Assembly: GCF_001625215.2 (NCBI RefSeq)
Contig: NC_030384.2
Coordinates: forward strand, 37,978,390 to 38,042,389
Source of the DNA: Daucus carota subsp. sativus
Taxonomy: Eukaryota; Streptophyta; Magnoliopsida; Apiales; Apiaceae
Direction of reading: 5' to 3'
DNA: 64,000 bases
The position numbers were made by a program, and so were the translations under genes. Under the pieces are notes generated by a model. The model searched no databases and was not told the DNA's origin. It worked only from the letters and a program-made list of their open reading frames with translations. Shown one piece after another: positions 51,183 through 62,339 of the stretch (position 1 is its first letter; each line of letters opens with the position of its first letter).

Positions 51183-54100
51183 CTAGCCGGGTGGATTTAT
51201 CTCCAAACATGCCTCGTCCAACCAAGGTTTGAATTTTCCTTCGTCTGCCATTCTCTGACACAAAAATCAGATCAAAGTTAACATATATATGATGTACGAG
51301 ATGGCGCATATGTCAGAGAAACTCAATAACAGGTTATCATCGAAGAGTAAAAGTTTTGCAGCTTGCAAAAGTCACAAATTCCAATGCACTCGATGCAAAA
51401 TACATTTAACCCATTTGAGTTTTTTGAGTTACTGCATTAGTGCGAACATCAAGTAATTTGATGATTACATGCAAGAAAGCTTGAGAGTTCATAAATCCCA
51501 CAGGTGTCATATTAGCACTAATACAGATAGTAATAGAATACACTCAATTACTATATAGGAAGAAAGATACTTCATGGTAAAATGGACATTCATTATTGTT
51601 GAAGAATGATTCAATTTGCTTTGCATTGGCTGATACTAGATTAGAGAAATAGTTATTAAGATGTAAATACCCAAGTCGAAGGTGCTACATGTAAATGCAT
51701 TTAAAACAGGTCGGCTGGCAGACATCACCAACAGCTCCAGTAAGACCAGATTAATCTACAAAGAAGATCCTAACTGCAGCAGAACTAGTGATAACCTTAG
51801 TGAGGGAAGGGTTAAGGTGGGAGTACAGAAGCGACTTGCTTAAGTTTGCTGTTAAGTGTTAACGATAACTGTGCTCAACTGTTGCAACTTGCCTGATTAT
51901 ATTACACAGTGACTATAAAAATTAAAAGGTATCCAAAGGTTGCAGACTCGGAGTGTGAAATTAATGGACAAAATACGATAGTAGACTAAAGTAGTTGATC
52001 TCACAGGAGTATTCATAGTGTTTCCACTTTCCACTATGCAGACCTTTCGACTAAACATCATACAAGTCTCCTATTCTAAGCTTCACTTTGCCAAAAGATC
52101 CTGTTCCAATCACTTCTCAAGCAGTACTCGTCATTTATCATTTCTTGTACAGAACAGACGTCCCTGTCACATGTTAGTAATCTCTCTCCTGGGTCATTTT
52201 TTGTTCTAAAACTCAGGTCATTGTTGATATACTCAATGCTCCCCATATCACTCCTGCCTAGGGGTGAGCAAAAATCCGAATAAAACCGAAACCGAATCCG
52301 CTAAAAACCGCTAAAAACCGAACCGAAACCGAAACCGAAAATTTTAAACCCGAAACCGAATATGCGGTTCCGGTTATAGTTAGGAACCGATCCGAAAAAA
52401 ACCGAACCGATCCGATTTTTAAAATATATTTTATATATATTATATTTATAATTTATATAAAAATTTAAAATGTAAAAATACAAACTTACATATACATTTA
52501 CTAGAAATCTAGAATATTGGAAATTAAACCAGAGGAGTTTTTGCAAGTTGAGAAATTGGAGAATGGTGAGCTTTTTCTGAATCTTTTATGTACAGTCTAA
52601 TTCTACACTACTGCATGTCTAAATCTTATGTTTAGTCTGATGAAAGTTGACTTGGTGAAGCAGAGCAGAAGCGAGAACCTCTGTTGCTGTTGCTGTTGCA
52701 GTTACTATATGCTTAATTCAGTGTGTTGTGCAGTGTGCATAATATATACCGAATCCGAGGTTTTGGAACCGGAACCGAAACCGAAACCGACGATGAGGTT
52801 GCGGTTGCGGTTTTCGATTTATAAAACCGAGGGTATGCGGTTCCGGTTGCGGTTTTATCCAAAAACCGCACCGAACCCGCATCCGCTCTCCCCTACTCAT
52901 GGCAGTCTGGCACCACAATGCATTGCATGAGTAGAAGTGGCTTCATATCATGTCCCCCATAAGTGGCACTCAATTTTTATTAAATCATCTTTAATTGTGC
53001 ATGTATATGTTAGTAATACTCGGTGCTAAAGAACTGGGAACTACGATAAAGTTGCGTCGCCTTTTTCAGATATCAGTTCATTTAGGAAAAAGAATTATCA
53101 CCGAGTACGTATTCATTATAATATAAATAACAAAATTCAGAATATTGAGTAAATAAACATACATCTATGAAGTTAAAAATATAACAAAGTAGAGGCACTT
53201 GACAGATGAACCCACCTGCAAGTAAAAAAAGAACCCGCGCAAAATATTCAAACTTTTGGGACGATTCTCTCTGAAGGCATATAACTGTTGCTTAAGATCT
53301 GCAAGGCAAAGAAATATATTATAAAATTATCTGCTCAGTATTTCAAGTTCAAAAATAAAGCAGACATGAACTCATAAACAAAATAAACAGAAGCATATAT
53401 ACCGTTATTCTATATTTTATAACTAAAGATGCTGGGGATCAATGCATATGAGTATATATGACATACTAGCTAAAGATTTAATAAAATGAAGGATTGGGTA
53501 TCATCTACGTGTATGCAAACACCATAACAATATCAAATTACTAACCCAGAATATGCTGATGTTGTAACAACCAACATAGCTGAACTGTAAGCTAATCTGG
53601 GAATTATAAGCATCAAGTGCTCTTATAGCAATTTTTAATGTTGGTAAGAGAAACGAACAAATTTGGACAGTAAAAAATATCCAACGGTAAGTTAATTGTG
53701 TATCCGGAGGAAGAACAAGCTGCTTTTCCATACTAGAGTCCAAACAGATAGTAGCTTGCCTTTAAAGATCTAGGAAGATTAATTAATTTAAAGATGCACT
53801 AAAAGGTTCCAGTATACAAGGCTCCACATCAGCAGGGTAAGCAGAATGTCCTTAAATTTAAAAATACTCAGAACTAGGAAATCTTGCCATGGTAGGTGTT
53901 AGATCAGAGGCCCAGATTCGTATATTTGTCCATTTTTAACACAAAGCATAACATACATATCAATTTAAAAAATATTTGGCAACTTAACACAATGTCAGAG
54001 CTTTTTTGACCCAGCATTCTCGACTTCAAATTGACCTCAACATGTCTAAAATATAAAATTGAACACCTTAGCTTATATTTCCCAAGTTGGGCACCTAGTG

Positions 54101-56272
54101 ATCCATTCTTTATTTATAAAAAAGAGATATCGAGTGAGAGGGCGTCTTACACATAAAAATGATATACATATTAAGTCCTCTTAACACGATAAGGTTTTAA
54201 TAGAGAAGTTAACTCAATGGTCATATTACATTAAAGGAAACTAAGCATACAATGGATATTTAGAGACTAATTAAAGAAAGGCTGGCAAGAGCAGTAATAG
54301 TATTGCAGACCAAGCTTGTACGACGAAAGTAGGTTTGTAAATCTGACATCAATTACTATCAGATTAGGGGACTACAGAGGGAAATGGCTTTTTGAGAGGA
54401 CAGCCATTTCAGCTTACTCTGCCAGCATGCAATAAACAATAATCTTTTCATTCTGCCTAAAGGTCACTTCAACTAATATCTAATCCTATGGATTTGTTTG
54501 AGCAAAGCTAACAAAATAACAAATTCAGTTACACTACACCAATTTTTAATCTCGGAAATAACAAGGGACTTAACTGCTATTTGAATCTTTTTGGTGCATT
54601 TACATTATCTTGGTATCTTACTACTTAGTAGCAAATCTCGCTCACATGTACCCAGGTATTGGCATCATACGAAAAGTAATTCCCAAATAAACTACAAATT
54701 GTGTTAACATTGGGGAAATCTAATTAGTCAACGTCTACCACAATGCTTTGTAAATAACTAAAAACAGAAAAATACAGATATAGTATCAAAAACTATCATA
54801 ATTAAATATTCACATGTTCTTTAACATTCAGATATTTTAAATAAAACCCATATTCACAGTACCGGCATAGTGATCAAGATAAGATTTTCCCTTTTTAGGT
54901 TGCTGAAATGATGTGTTCCCGCTGCGCATATCGACATGACGTGTTATTCGTTTTCGTTGTTTTACATCATACTGAAGCCTCTCTAACTCCTTATTGTTAA
55001 ATGGTTTTCGAAGTATATCGATTACCGCCTTCCTGAATAGGGGATTTTCAGCCGGATTGCAGCTTCCTAAGCATTGCAAATCACCATCCTCCATCTTCAT
55101 GTGTATCAGAGACAACAAAGGAATGAGATCGGGAGACATGCATGATCACAGTTAAAAACATAAAATCAATTATGGACAGATACATGTATAAATTAAAAAA
55201 ATCTTACATGTGCATTGAAATTCAAGGTAGGAGCATAGGTCGACTCTATACAATCCGGAGCATGGTCCAACACATATACTTCAGAATCAGAAAGGCTTGT
55301 GCTATCATCTTTCCCATATACCACTCTCTTCCCATTAGCAGCAACAAGAACCAAACGATCAGCTCCTTCCAATTCACACAGCTCGAAAAACCTCCTATAG
55401 TCAGGTTCAACATACTTCCCCTTGAACTTTTCACTTAGACACCTCTTGACATTACCTAACGCTGAACTATCTCTTTCGTTCTCCATAAAATCCATTTCCC
55501 TTTCGACATCCTCGACATTTTCTGCTCTTCTTTTTGACTTTCCATTACCATTGACATTTTGCCGATATCTTTTATTCTCCACAAAACTTTTCTGCTCTTC
55601 CACATTCTTTGCTTTTCTTTTCAACTTCCCAATCTCCTCAACTTTCCTTGAGGCTCGTGTACCCTCTAGTCTAACATCCACTTCTTCCGCTGAAGTATCA
55701 CTCTCATTTTCGTCAAAAATCGGCTGCTTATCCACTTTCTTCCCTCTCCTTTTCACCTGCGTCAAGTCCACTTTTTCAACTGGCCTATACTTTTTCTCCT
55801 TCCCTCCCCTTTCCGTCTTCCCATTCCCCGAGTTCCCCACATCATCCCCCTTCAAAACCCCCTTCCCCCTTCCACCTCCACCCCTCACATCCAAACCCTC
55901 CCCCCGTCCCCTCTCCTCACTCCCACAATTACTACTCAACTCCACCAGATCACCGTCTTCATCCATTCCTTCAAACCTCAAATCCGGCCTCCCATCACGT
56001 TTCAGTACATACGAAACCCCATCCGCCTCTATACTCTCCAAAAACATCTTCAAATGAATGTCCATTTGCCCCTCTTCATCCTCCTCCCCATTCTCACCAT
56101 CACCACCAACATCACATTCACCATCACTACTTCCACTGCCACCATCATTCATCCTACAATCACTATCATCTCTACTGCTAACTCTACTACACCCATATTT
56201 AGTCTTAAAATACGTAGCATAATCAGAATCCCAATAACTCCAATCAAGATCAAAATCAGGTAAATCTTTCAT
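51183..56272 (-). CDS. Uncharacterised plant protein, acidic/basic N-terminus, conserved C-terminal region
   Basis: I do not recognise the function. Exons on the minus strand: 56272-55208, 55094-54863, 53298-53216, 51254-51183; all phases fit, giving 483 aa. The start is 'MKDLPDFDLDWSYWDSDYAT'. Residues about 30-75 are Asp/Glu/Gly-rich, then Lys/Arg-rich segments follow ('KRRGKKVDK', 'KLKRKAK'), suggesting a disordered nuclear protein. From about 285 the sequence looks ordered and conserved: 'KGKYVEPDYRRFFELCELEG', 'DRLVLVAANGKRVVYG', 'NPLFRKAVIDILRKPFNNKE', 'LRGFFFYLQRMADEGKFKPW' and the end 'LDEACLEINPPG'. Neighbouring the kinase gene matches a position next to At1g77280 in Arabidopsis, so it may be an orthologue of the gene there (inference). 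Exon 2 could begin further upstream in the same frame, but no AG acceptor exists in 55097-55206. Introns 2 and 3 are 1.6 and 2.0 kb. Confidence 0.8.
52259..52895. mobile_element. hAT-like element with CCGAAACCG arms in intron of the unknown gene
   Basis: The ends 'taggggtgagcaaaaatccg' and (reverse strand) 'taggggagagcggatg' form terminal inverted repeats. The arms are filled with 'ccgaaccgaaaccg' on the left and the inverted 'cggttgcggttttcg' on the right, around a unique centre (about 52500-52740). The flanks 'ctcctgcc' and 'ctcatggc' agree at 6 of 8 bases, consistent with a decayed 8-bp hAT target duplication. No transposase is encoded. Confidence 0.75.
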
Positions 56273-57798
56273 AATTAACTTACCAGAAGATCGGACTGAA
56301 ACAGTTACATGCAGAAGCAGCTTAAATGAAGGAGATGAAACGTTCGCTAATTTGAAGTGGAAGCTGTCTTTAATTTCTCTGCTTTAAACATGTCAGAATC
56401 TCAGATTTTTCATTTCCTCAGAGTATTTGTTCCCTCCTAGTATTTATTTTGATGTTATAATACACATTATTGAGAAAAGCTGACTTACATTTTGTTGAAA
56501 AAAATAACTGGCTTACTTTTTTTATATAAATTTTAAAATTGGACTATTAATAAATTTTATATTATATCTATTAAATTTTAAGAATAGGTTGTTAGAAGAA
56601 AGAGTTTATGTGATGTTATTAATTAATAATAAGATTGTAACATATTTGATATTTGATATTTTTAACTCTTTTTATTTACAAATTTTGTGACTATTTTTAT
56701 TTTAATCTATTAAAATCATGTATTTTATGTATAATATTTTAATACGTTTTATGAATTATATACGTATGTATTATTTATATACGTTTTTTGTATGGATATT
56801 ATTAATAATTTATCATATTTTCAATTATTTTGTTAATAGTATTTTATTATATTATAAAAATAATTTTTTGCGTGAGCTCTTGGGTTTAGACAATGCACAC
56901 CCGAAGGGTAGCGGCTGCGGGTTCTTAAGTAAAAAAAAGGAAGTAGTTTTGATAATCAACTCATTTAAGGTGAAAATTTATATTTAAACTATATTATATT
57001 TAGAAATATGGATTTCATTTCCTTTCCAGATGATAGTTGACATCATCATTAATAGATAATGTGTTTTTAAGATATTTGAAAATAATAATACAAGAAAGTA
57101 GAAAGTATGAATTAAGTGGAGTTAAAAAGTCGGAATAAATTATACATCAACCAAGTACCTTTATAAAATCTCAGATATTTTTAAACTTCTCATTTGGAAA
57201 CAATTATTTTGAATTGGCTTCACCAATATTGAAAATAGGTGAAAGTTTTTAATGATGAATCAAATTAAACTGGGTGAAAGCCTTATTTACCAACTTTTCA
57301 AGTAACCCTGCTCAGAATAACGGTTTCTTGAAAATGTACCTTAAATACCCGGTCAAATACGCAGGTGAGGAATTCGTGTCCGGTAAGTACGCATCACAAG
57401 GATGCGAATGTTGAGCTCCACACTTGGATTACACACATGGACTCTACTCTACACCCATTTCATGGAAGTAAAAGCATATACAAGCATACTTTAGATGTGA
57501 AAGTGCACAATACATGCATTCGGCTCATGCGTTGGTTGTACTGTATGTTACCACACACCACATACATGCGCATATGTGGGATGCGTATATGATGTATGTA
57601 GGAGTTTAAACTTTTCTCATGTCACTGTCATTAAACTTTAAGGAGAAATTGTTTGACCTGAAAGAGGCACATGCAATTGCTGGGAGAAGATGGATCAAAA
57701 GTCGCTGCCTCAAACAAGAAGTAAGACATGAAAGGTCTTTGAAGGGAAGAATGAGAAATATATAGAGAGATTAGTAGTAGCTGAATAGAATTTTGAAA
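56273..57798. other. Upstream region of the unknown gene
   Basis: The first 120 bases hold the probable leader. The rest is AT-rich to 57250, then closer to balanced composition. A short open frame at 57365-57592 is His/Cys/Met-rich with no recognised motif. No gene or structural RNA is supported. Confidence 0.5.
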
Positions 57799-59657
57799 GA
57801 CAGGATACGTTGTTGTTTTTTTTTTGAAAAGGAAAATAAATTTTCACTGATCCTAAATATCGAAGATACAATGTCCGACGGAACAGAGTTTCTTTCATCC
57901 ACAAAAGTATACCATCTAACCGAAGAGTAAGCAAGTACTCCCGGACATTTAGACGATATGACCTTTAATGTACGAAAAGAAAACCCACCAATTGGGCCTC
58001 GTTAAAACCCCGCAAGAGTAAAAACCCTACGTGAAAAAAACTCAAGGGGAAAAAGAGTACCCTACAGAGCAAATATATATCCTTTACAAAAAAATTACAA
58101 GAAAGAACTCATATCCTATGAAGCTAAAATGACTTGTACACTTATGTCCATTTCCATCTGCTACCTCTAAAATTCCGTAGAGTGCAATATTTAACGTTGA
58201 ACCTGCATGATGATTATAGACATTGAATTAAAATAGTTAGCGAACACTAAAGATAAAATATTATGGAAACAATTCAAATACACCACGCGCATTAAATGGT
58301 AATTCATCAACAATAAAAATACGTCAATAAATGACACTTAATTGTGTTCAAAATATTCCACAAACATGATAACTTATAAATGAGACAATTAAACCTTCAA
58401 TTAAGCACAATTAACAAAACATTAACGCCATCAATTAAGGCACAATTAACGTCTCGATTAAGGCACAATTAATGCTTGCTTTCTGAAACGGACACACGGA
58501 TCCCATTCTGATCCCGGAACTGCCGCCGTCACTACCATCCTCTTTGGCCACCACCGGTACCCTTTCTATCCTATACGCGACATCGAGTCATTAGCCGAGT
58601 CTTGTCGGTAGCTTTCTTTAGTTTTTATATATCCCTGAAAAAAACAAAAAAAACACACAAAGTAGACACGCAACCAGGGGATTTCTGAAAAGGGGATTAG
58701 GGTTCCTCGAGTTTTTAATCGATTCTGTGATTCAAATCGTAGGTAAGGATGAATTGGTTTATTGTGCTTATATGTATACTTGAATATATGTATACATCAT
58801 AAATATAAACATGGAGACAGATGTATGCATACCTTTGGATCGGGAGTCACCGGAATTTGAGGAGTCGCATCAAATTTCTGGTGAAGAGTTGCTGGAGAAT
58901 CAGATTTGGGCAGCGGAATGATCTTTGCTGAAGAGTTTGATAGCCGGATCCTTAACTCAGAGCCATGGCTGAGATTTAAATAATCTTTGAAAGAGATCTT
59001 CACATGGTAGTCTCTCTCAATTGGATTTTTTTCTATCATTTGGAGCATATGCATGTGTATTTAATTTTCACGTAAATGTTCTAAATTTCAGGGCTTTCGT
59101 AAGATTGTGCAAGAAAAGTGAGAATTCCGCAACGAAAATTTCAAGAAAGGCGGTAAGGAGCTTCTACCCCAAATCCGTCGTCGGAGAATCGAAAGCCATT
59201 CTCCAGCTTTGACTGTTAACGCCGGAAATTCAGGCATCCCTGCCGCCAGCCAAATAACTCCGGCGAACTCCGGAGGGGACCTAGCCTCCGGCTCAACATC
59301 CCACACCTCACTCCCAAAGAACACCATGATCATCGACTTGGCAATGGTACACCGATATGAGGCGATATCACAAGAGCACGAGAGGCTCAAAAAATTGTAT
59401 GAGCAAGTGTGTTCTGAACTCACTGAGTCAAGGATCAAGTGTGACGGGTTGACTGGGATTCTGCTTCAGCAGAGGGAAGTGGGGCCGGAGATGAAAAGGG
59501 GTGGAGATGAAATTTTTGATTCTGCAACAAGAAAAGAAGAAGAGGGGTGGAGATGAAATTTTTGATTCTCGTGGGGGTAGTTCTCGTAACAAGGAAAGGA
59601 AGATCGGAGGATAAAAAGTTGGGACATCCTAAGTGGCCAACGACAGGATACGTTGTT
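57799..59657 (-). mobile_element. 1.83-kb retroposon-like insertion with 16-bp target duplication
   Basis: The 16-mer 'gacaggatacgttgtt' occurs at 57799-57814 and again at 59642-59657. Just inside the left copy is a run of 10 T (57816-57825), the mirror of a poly-A tail, so the inserted RNA copy probably reads on the minus strand. The interior has the phrase 'ttgggcctcgttaaaacccc' (57990-58010), which I have seen in dispersed plant repeats, diverged 'aattaaggcacaattaa' repeats (58388-58475), and gene-like sequence at 58680-59556. No reverse transcriptase is visible, so it is non-autonomous or truncated. Confidence 0.6.
59209..59556 (+). CDS. Doubtful open frame inside the retroposon-like insertion
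   Basis: A 115-aa frame opens 'MTVNAGNSGIPAASQITPAN' and continues into a charged helical stretch 'RYEAISQEHERLKKLYEQVC' that could form a coiled coil. Upstream at 58690-58745 the plus strand looks like a plant 5' leader with a donor ('tcgtag|gtaagg'), so this may be a captured gene fragment running against the presumed retroposon direction. Its end overlaps a short duplication ('ggggtggagatgaaattttt' at about 59499 and 59545). No homology recognised; may well be non-coding. Confidence 0.25.
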   Translation: MTVNAGNSGIPAASQITPANSGGDLASGSTSHTSLPKNTMIIDLAMVHRYEAISQEHERLKKLYEQVCSELTESRIKCDGLTGILLQQREVGPEMKRGGDEIFDSATRKEEEGWR

Positions 59658-59791
59658 TGAATAAGGACGTGTATAACTTCTCATACAAGCATCACGATGA
59701 TGCGCGCCTGAATCGGTAAAAAAGGCGGTAATCCCGTTAATTGATAATTCGGGCACTTCAATTATCAATACTGGATTTTAGGCATTTTCTC

Positions 59792-60325
59792 AATTAAAGT
59801 AGTGTGAGAGACCAATTTTAATAAGTAGATTCCTTATGAAGCAAATGTATATTATACTTGTGAATAGAATTCCATTGTTTTTCGTTTTCTCACAATATTT
59901 ATATGTATAACTTCAATTGTTTGTTTCATGATTATAATAGGTTCATAGAAAGTTGTGAACCGGTTTCATGATTTATAAAAAATTCACATGAATTTATGAT
60001 CCGATGAAATGAGTTGACATATATTTAATTGTTTTTAGAATTATTTTTATTAATGCATAATTGTATATAAATGGCTATTTACACTTCAATGTTTATAATA
60101 TTTCGAAATAAGAAAAATATTAAGATGGCGTTATAAGTGAGTGAGTGTAATGCTTTTTATGACTTAATAAAATTTATAAATCATTTATTGAATAGTTTTC
60201 AAAATGAAATATAATAATTCTTTTATTAACCATAATTATTTTTTCTTCATCTTCTTCATACATTTTTTCGAACTTCTACATATTTTCATTGCATTTAAAG
60301 ATACATAAAATTTATTATTAATCTA
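59792..60325 (+). repeat. Direct duplication, copy 1
   Basis: This AT-rich block reappears in the same orientation at about 61408-61950. Shared landmarks include 'gtgagtgagtgtaatg', 'ttcgaacttctacatatt', 'aaaatgaaatataa' and 'gaatagaa(t/c)tcc'. Copies differ by many substitutions and small indels, so the duplication is old. Confidence 0.8.
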
Positions 60326-60550
60326 CTCCCTCTATTTTGGAATATTGATTTTTTGACACACATGTGTAAATTATTCGACTGCATAATTAAAATCATAATT
60401 TCAATAAAAAAAATTTGAATAAAGATATGTTATAAATATTATAATTCAAAAAAAAAGATATTTTAAAAATAATAGTTTTAACGGTGCGGTCAAAAGACAT
60501 AGAAACATGTGACAAATAGTCAATTGGCTTATATTTCAATACGGATGTAG
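60326..60550. mobile_element. Stowaway-like MITE
   Basis: The left end 'ta|ctccctctattttggaatat' and the right end (reverse strand) 'ctacatccgtattgaaatat' match the CTCCCTCCGT-type Stowaway terminus, flanked by TA. It is about 225 bp, AT-rich and non-coding. It sits at the right edge of duplication copy 1; copy 2 ends in a related 'ctcatttcatttcaatattt'. Confidence 0.65.
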
Positions 60551-60847
60551 TAGTCTTTAGAGACATGTTCGAATAATTGGAGAAGGTCTACTAATTTTTA
60601 ACATTACCATTGTTACTATTACTATTACTATTACGATCATAGTTAATATCACCAGTACTATTATTGTTTCATGTATACCTCAATTAATAAATATACTTTT
60701 GGTTCTCCATAAAAATCTGCCTTTTGTCTACATTCTTAAAATTCCTTCTTTTCACATTAGAGTCTTTTCTCCCCTCCTTCCCGTAAAACATCCACGCTCA
60801 AGCCCTTGTCATTTTCCACAGAAGTTCTTTCCTCCCCTTGATAATAT

Positions 60848-61310
60848 ACATGTGCATTGAAATTCAAAGTATCAGCTTATACTTTAAAGAACCTCTTATA
60901 GTCAGGTTCAACATATTCCTCCTCCAACTTTTCACTTAGACACCTGTTGACATTATCTAAGGCTGAACTATTTCTTTCGTTCACTATAACATCCATTTCT
61001 CTTTCTACATTCTCGATATTTTCTGCTCTTTTTTAACTTTCCATTATTCTTGACATCTTGCCGATATCGTCTGTCAGCTAGCATGAAATTCACATTTTCC
61101 ACTAAATTACATCTTTTATTCTCCACAAAACTTTTTTGCTCTTCCACAATATTTTTCAACTTCCCAATCTCCTCAACTTTACTTCAGGCTTGTGTGCCAT
61201 CTAGTCTAACATCCACTTCTTTGCTCAAGGATCACTTTCATTTTTCTAAAACACTGTTGCTTATCCAATTTTTTCCCTCTCTTTTTACGTGATCCACTTC
61301 TTCAAACACC
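60848..61310 (-). pseudogene. Broken duplicate of exon 1 of the unknown gene
   Basis: Nucleotide identity to 55207-55770 is obvious over long stretches, in the same orientation: 'catgtgcattgaaattcaa' at the exon 1 donor, 'agtcaggttcaacata', 'cttttcacttagacacct', 'ttattctccacaaaactttt' and 'tagtctaacatccacttctt'. About 150 bases encoding the 'DRLVLVAANGKRVVYG' segment are deleted, an insertion lies near 61070-61110, and frame breaks prevent a full product. Exons 2-4 are not found on the left side. The sequence at 60697-60847 may be a further scrambled piece of the same exon. Confidence 0.85.
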
Positions 61311-61334
61311 TACACGTTTTCTTCTCCGTAAAGT

Positions 61335-61400
61335 ATTGAAGATAGGTCAGATATTTTAAAGTTTGTTATCACAATATTGAAGATAGGTCAGATATTTTAA
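61335..61400 (+). repeat. Short direct repeat
   Basis: 'attgaagataggtcagatat' occurs twice about 39 bases apart, between the pseudogene and duplication copy 2. Confidence 0.8.
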
Positions 61401-61407
61401 TAATGTA

Positions 61408-61950
61408 TTAAATTAGACTAGTGCGAGAAACCAATTTAAATAATAATAATAATAATTTGTGAATCAAATGTATAGTTTAATTGTGAATAGAACTCCGAAA
61501 TATGCGTGCTTTGATCAAAATATTGAAATGCATGACGTTGAGTTCTAGTTTCATGATTTGTAATAGGTGCACGAAAATTTGTGACACGGTTTAAGGAAGA
61601 TGTCCACTGAAAGTTGTGACCCGGTAAAATGAATGGACATACATTTGATTTTATATTTAATTTTTTGATAAATACATGATTATATATACATAACTATTTA
61701 TATCTCAATGTTAATAATTTTTTGGATAACCAAATATACTAATATTACATTACGAATGAGTGAGTGTAATGTTCTTCTATAATTTAATAAAGTTTATAAA
61801 TCAATTATAGGTTAAATTTTAAAATGAAATATAATTTTTACTATTAATTTTGGGTTTTTTTTCCTCCATTGTCTCTATCCATTTCTTCGAACTTCTACAT
61901 ATTCTCATCACATTTAAAACTATATAAAATTTAGTATTAATATACTCATT
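61408..61950 (+). repeat. Direct duplication, copy 2
   Basis: Second copy of the block at 59792-60325. It lies just upstream (minus-strand sense) of the pseudogene, while copy 1 lies 3.5 kb upstream of the intact gene. The pairing suggests that one event duplicated the exon and its upstream flank together. Confidence 0.8.
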
Positions 61951-62339
61951 TCATTTCAATATTTAGGTCGTTTAAATTTTTTTATAATACAATTTATCTT
62001 GTATAGATTTTAAGGAAGAAATATTATAACGATCATTTGATAATTATAACTATTATTTCCCTCTTTGTTTTCCTGTAAGATGTTACGACTTTTAGCACAA
62101 ATTTTCAAATATTTCGATTTGAATGATTGAGAATATTGTTATCAATTATTTATTTTTTGAATGAAAATATATAATCAAAATTTTAATTTACAAAAAATCA
62201 ATAAAAAATGTTACTCCTTTTATTTCAAAATAAAATATTATTTTGTTTTTAACAATTAAATTAATTAATTCTTGACGGTAAGTGAGCAATTTTTTTGATC
62301 GAGAGAAGTACCTAGAAACACATGTATCAAAAAAACAGG

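Noticed and set aside
55422..56057. Plus-strand 211-codon Ser/Leu/Pro-rich frame opposite exon 1 of the unknown gene
   Set aside because: It is the antisense of a Lys/Glu/Gly-rich coding exon, which automatically yields such frames. The minus-strand model continues through three more exons in phase.
57980..58080. Phrase 'ttgggcctcgttaaaacccc' considered as an LTR or tRNA-derived SINE signature
   Set aside because: I recall it from dispersed plant repeats but see no LTR pair, no A/B box promoter and no coding domain, so I do not name a family.
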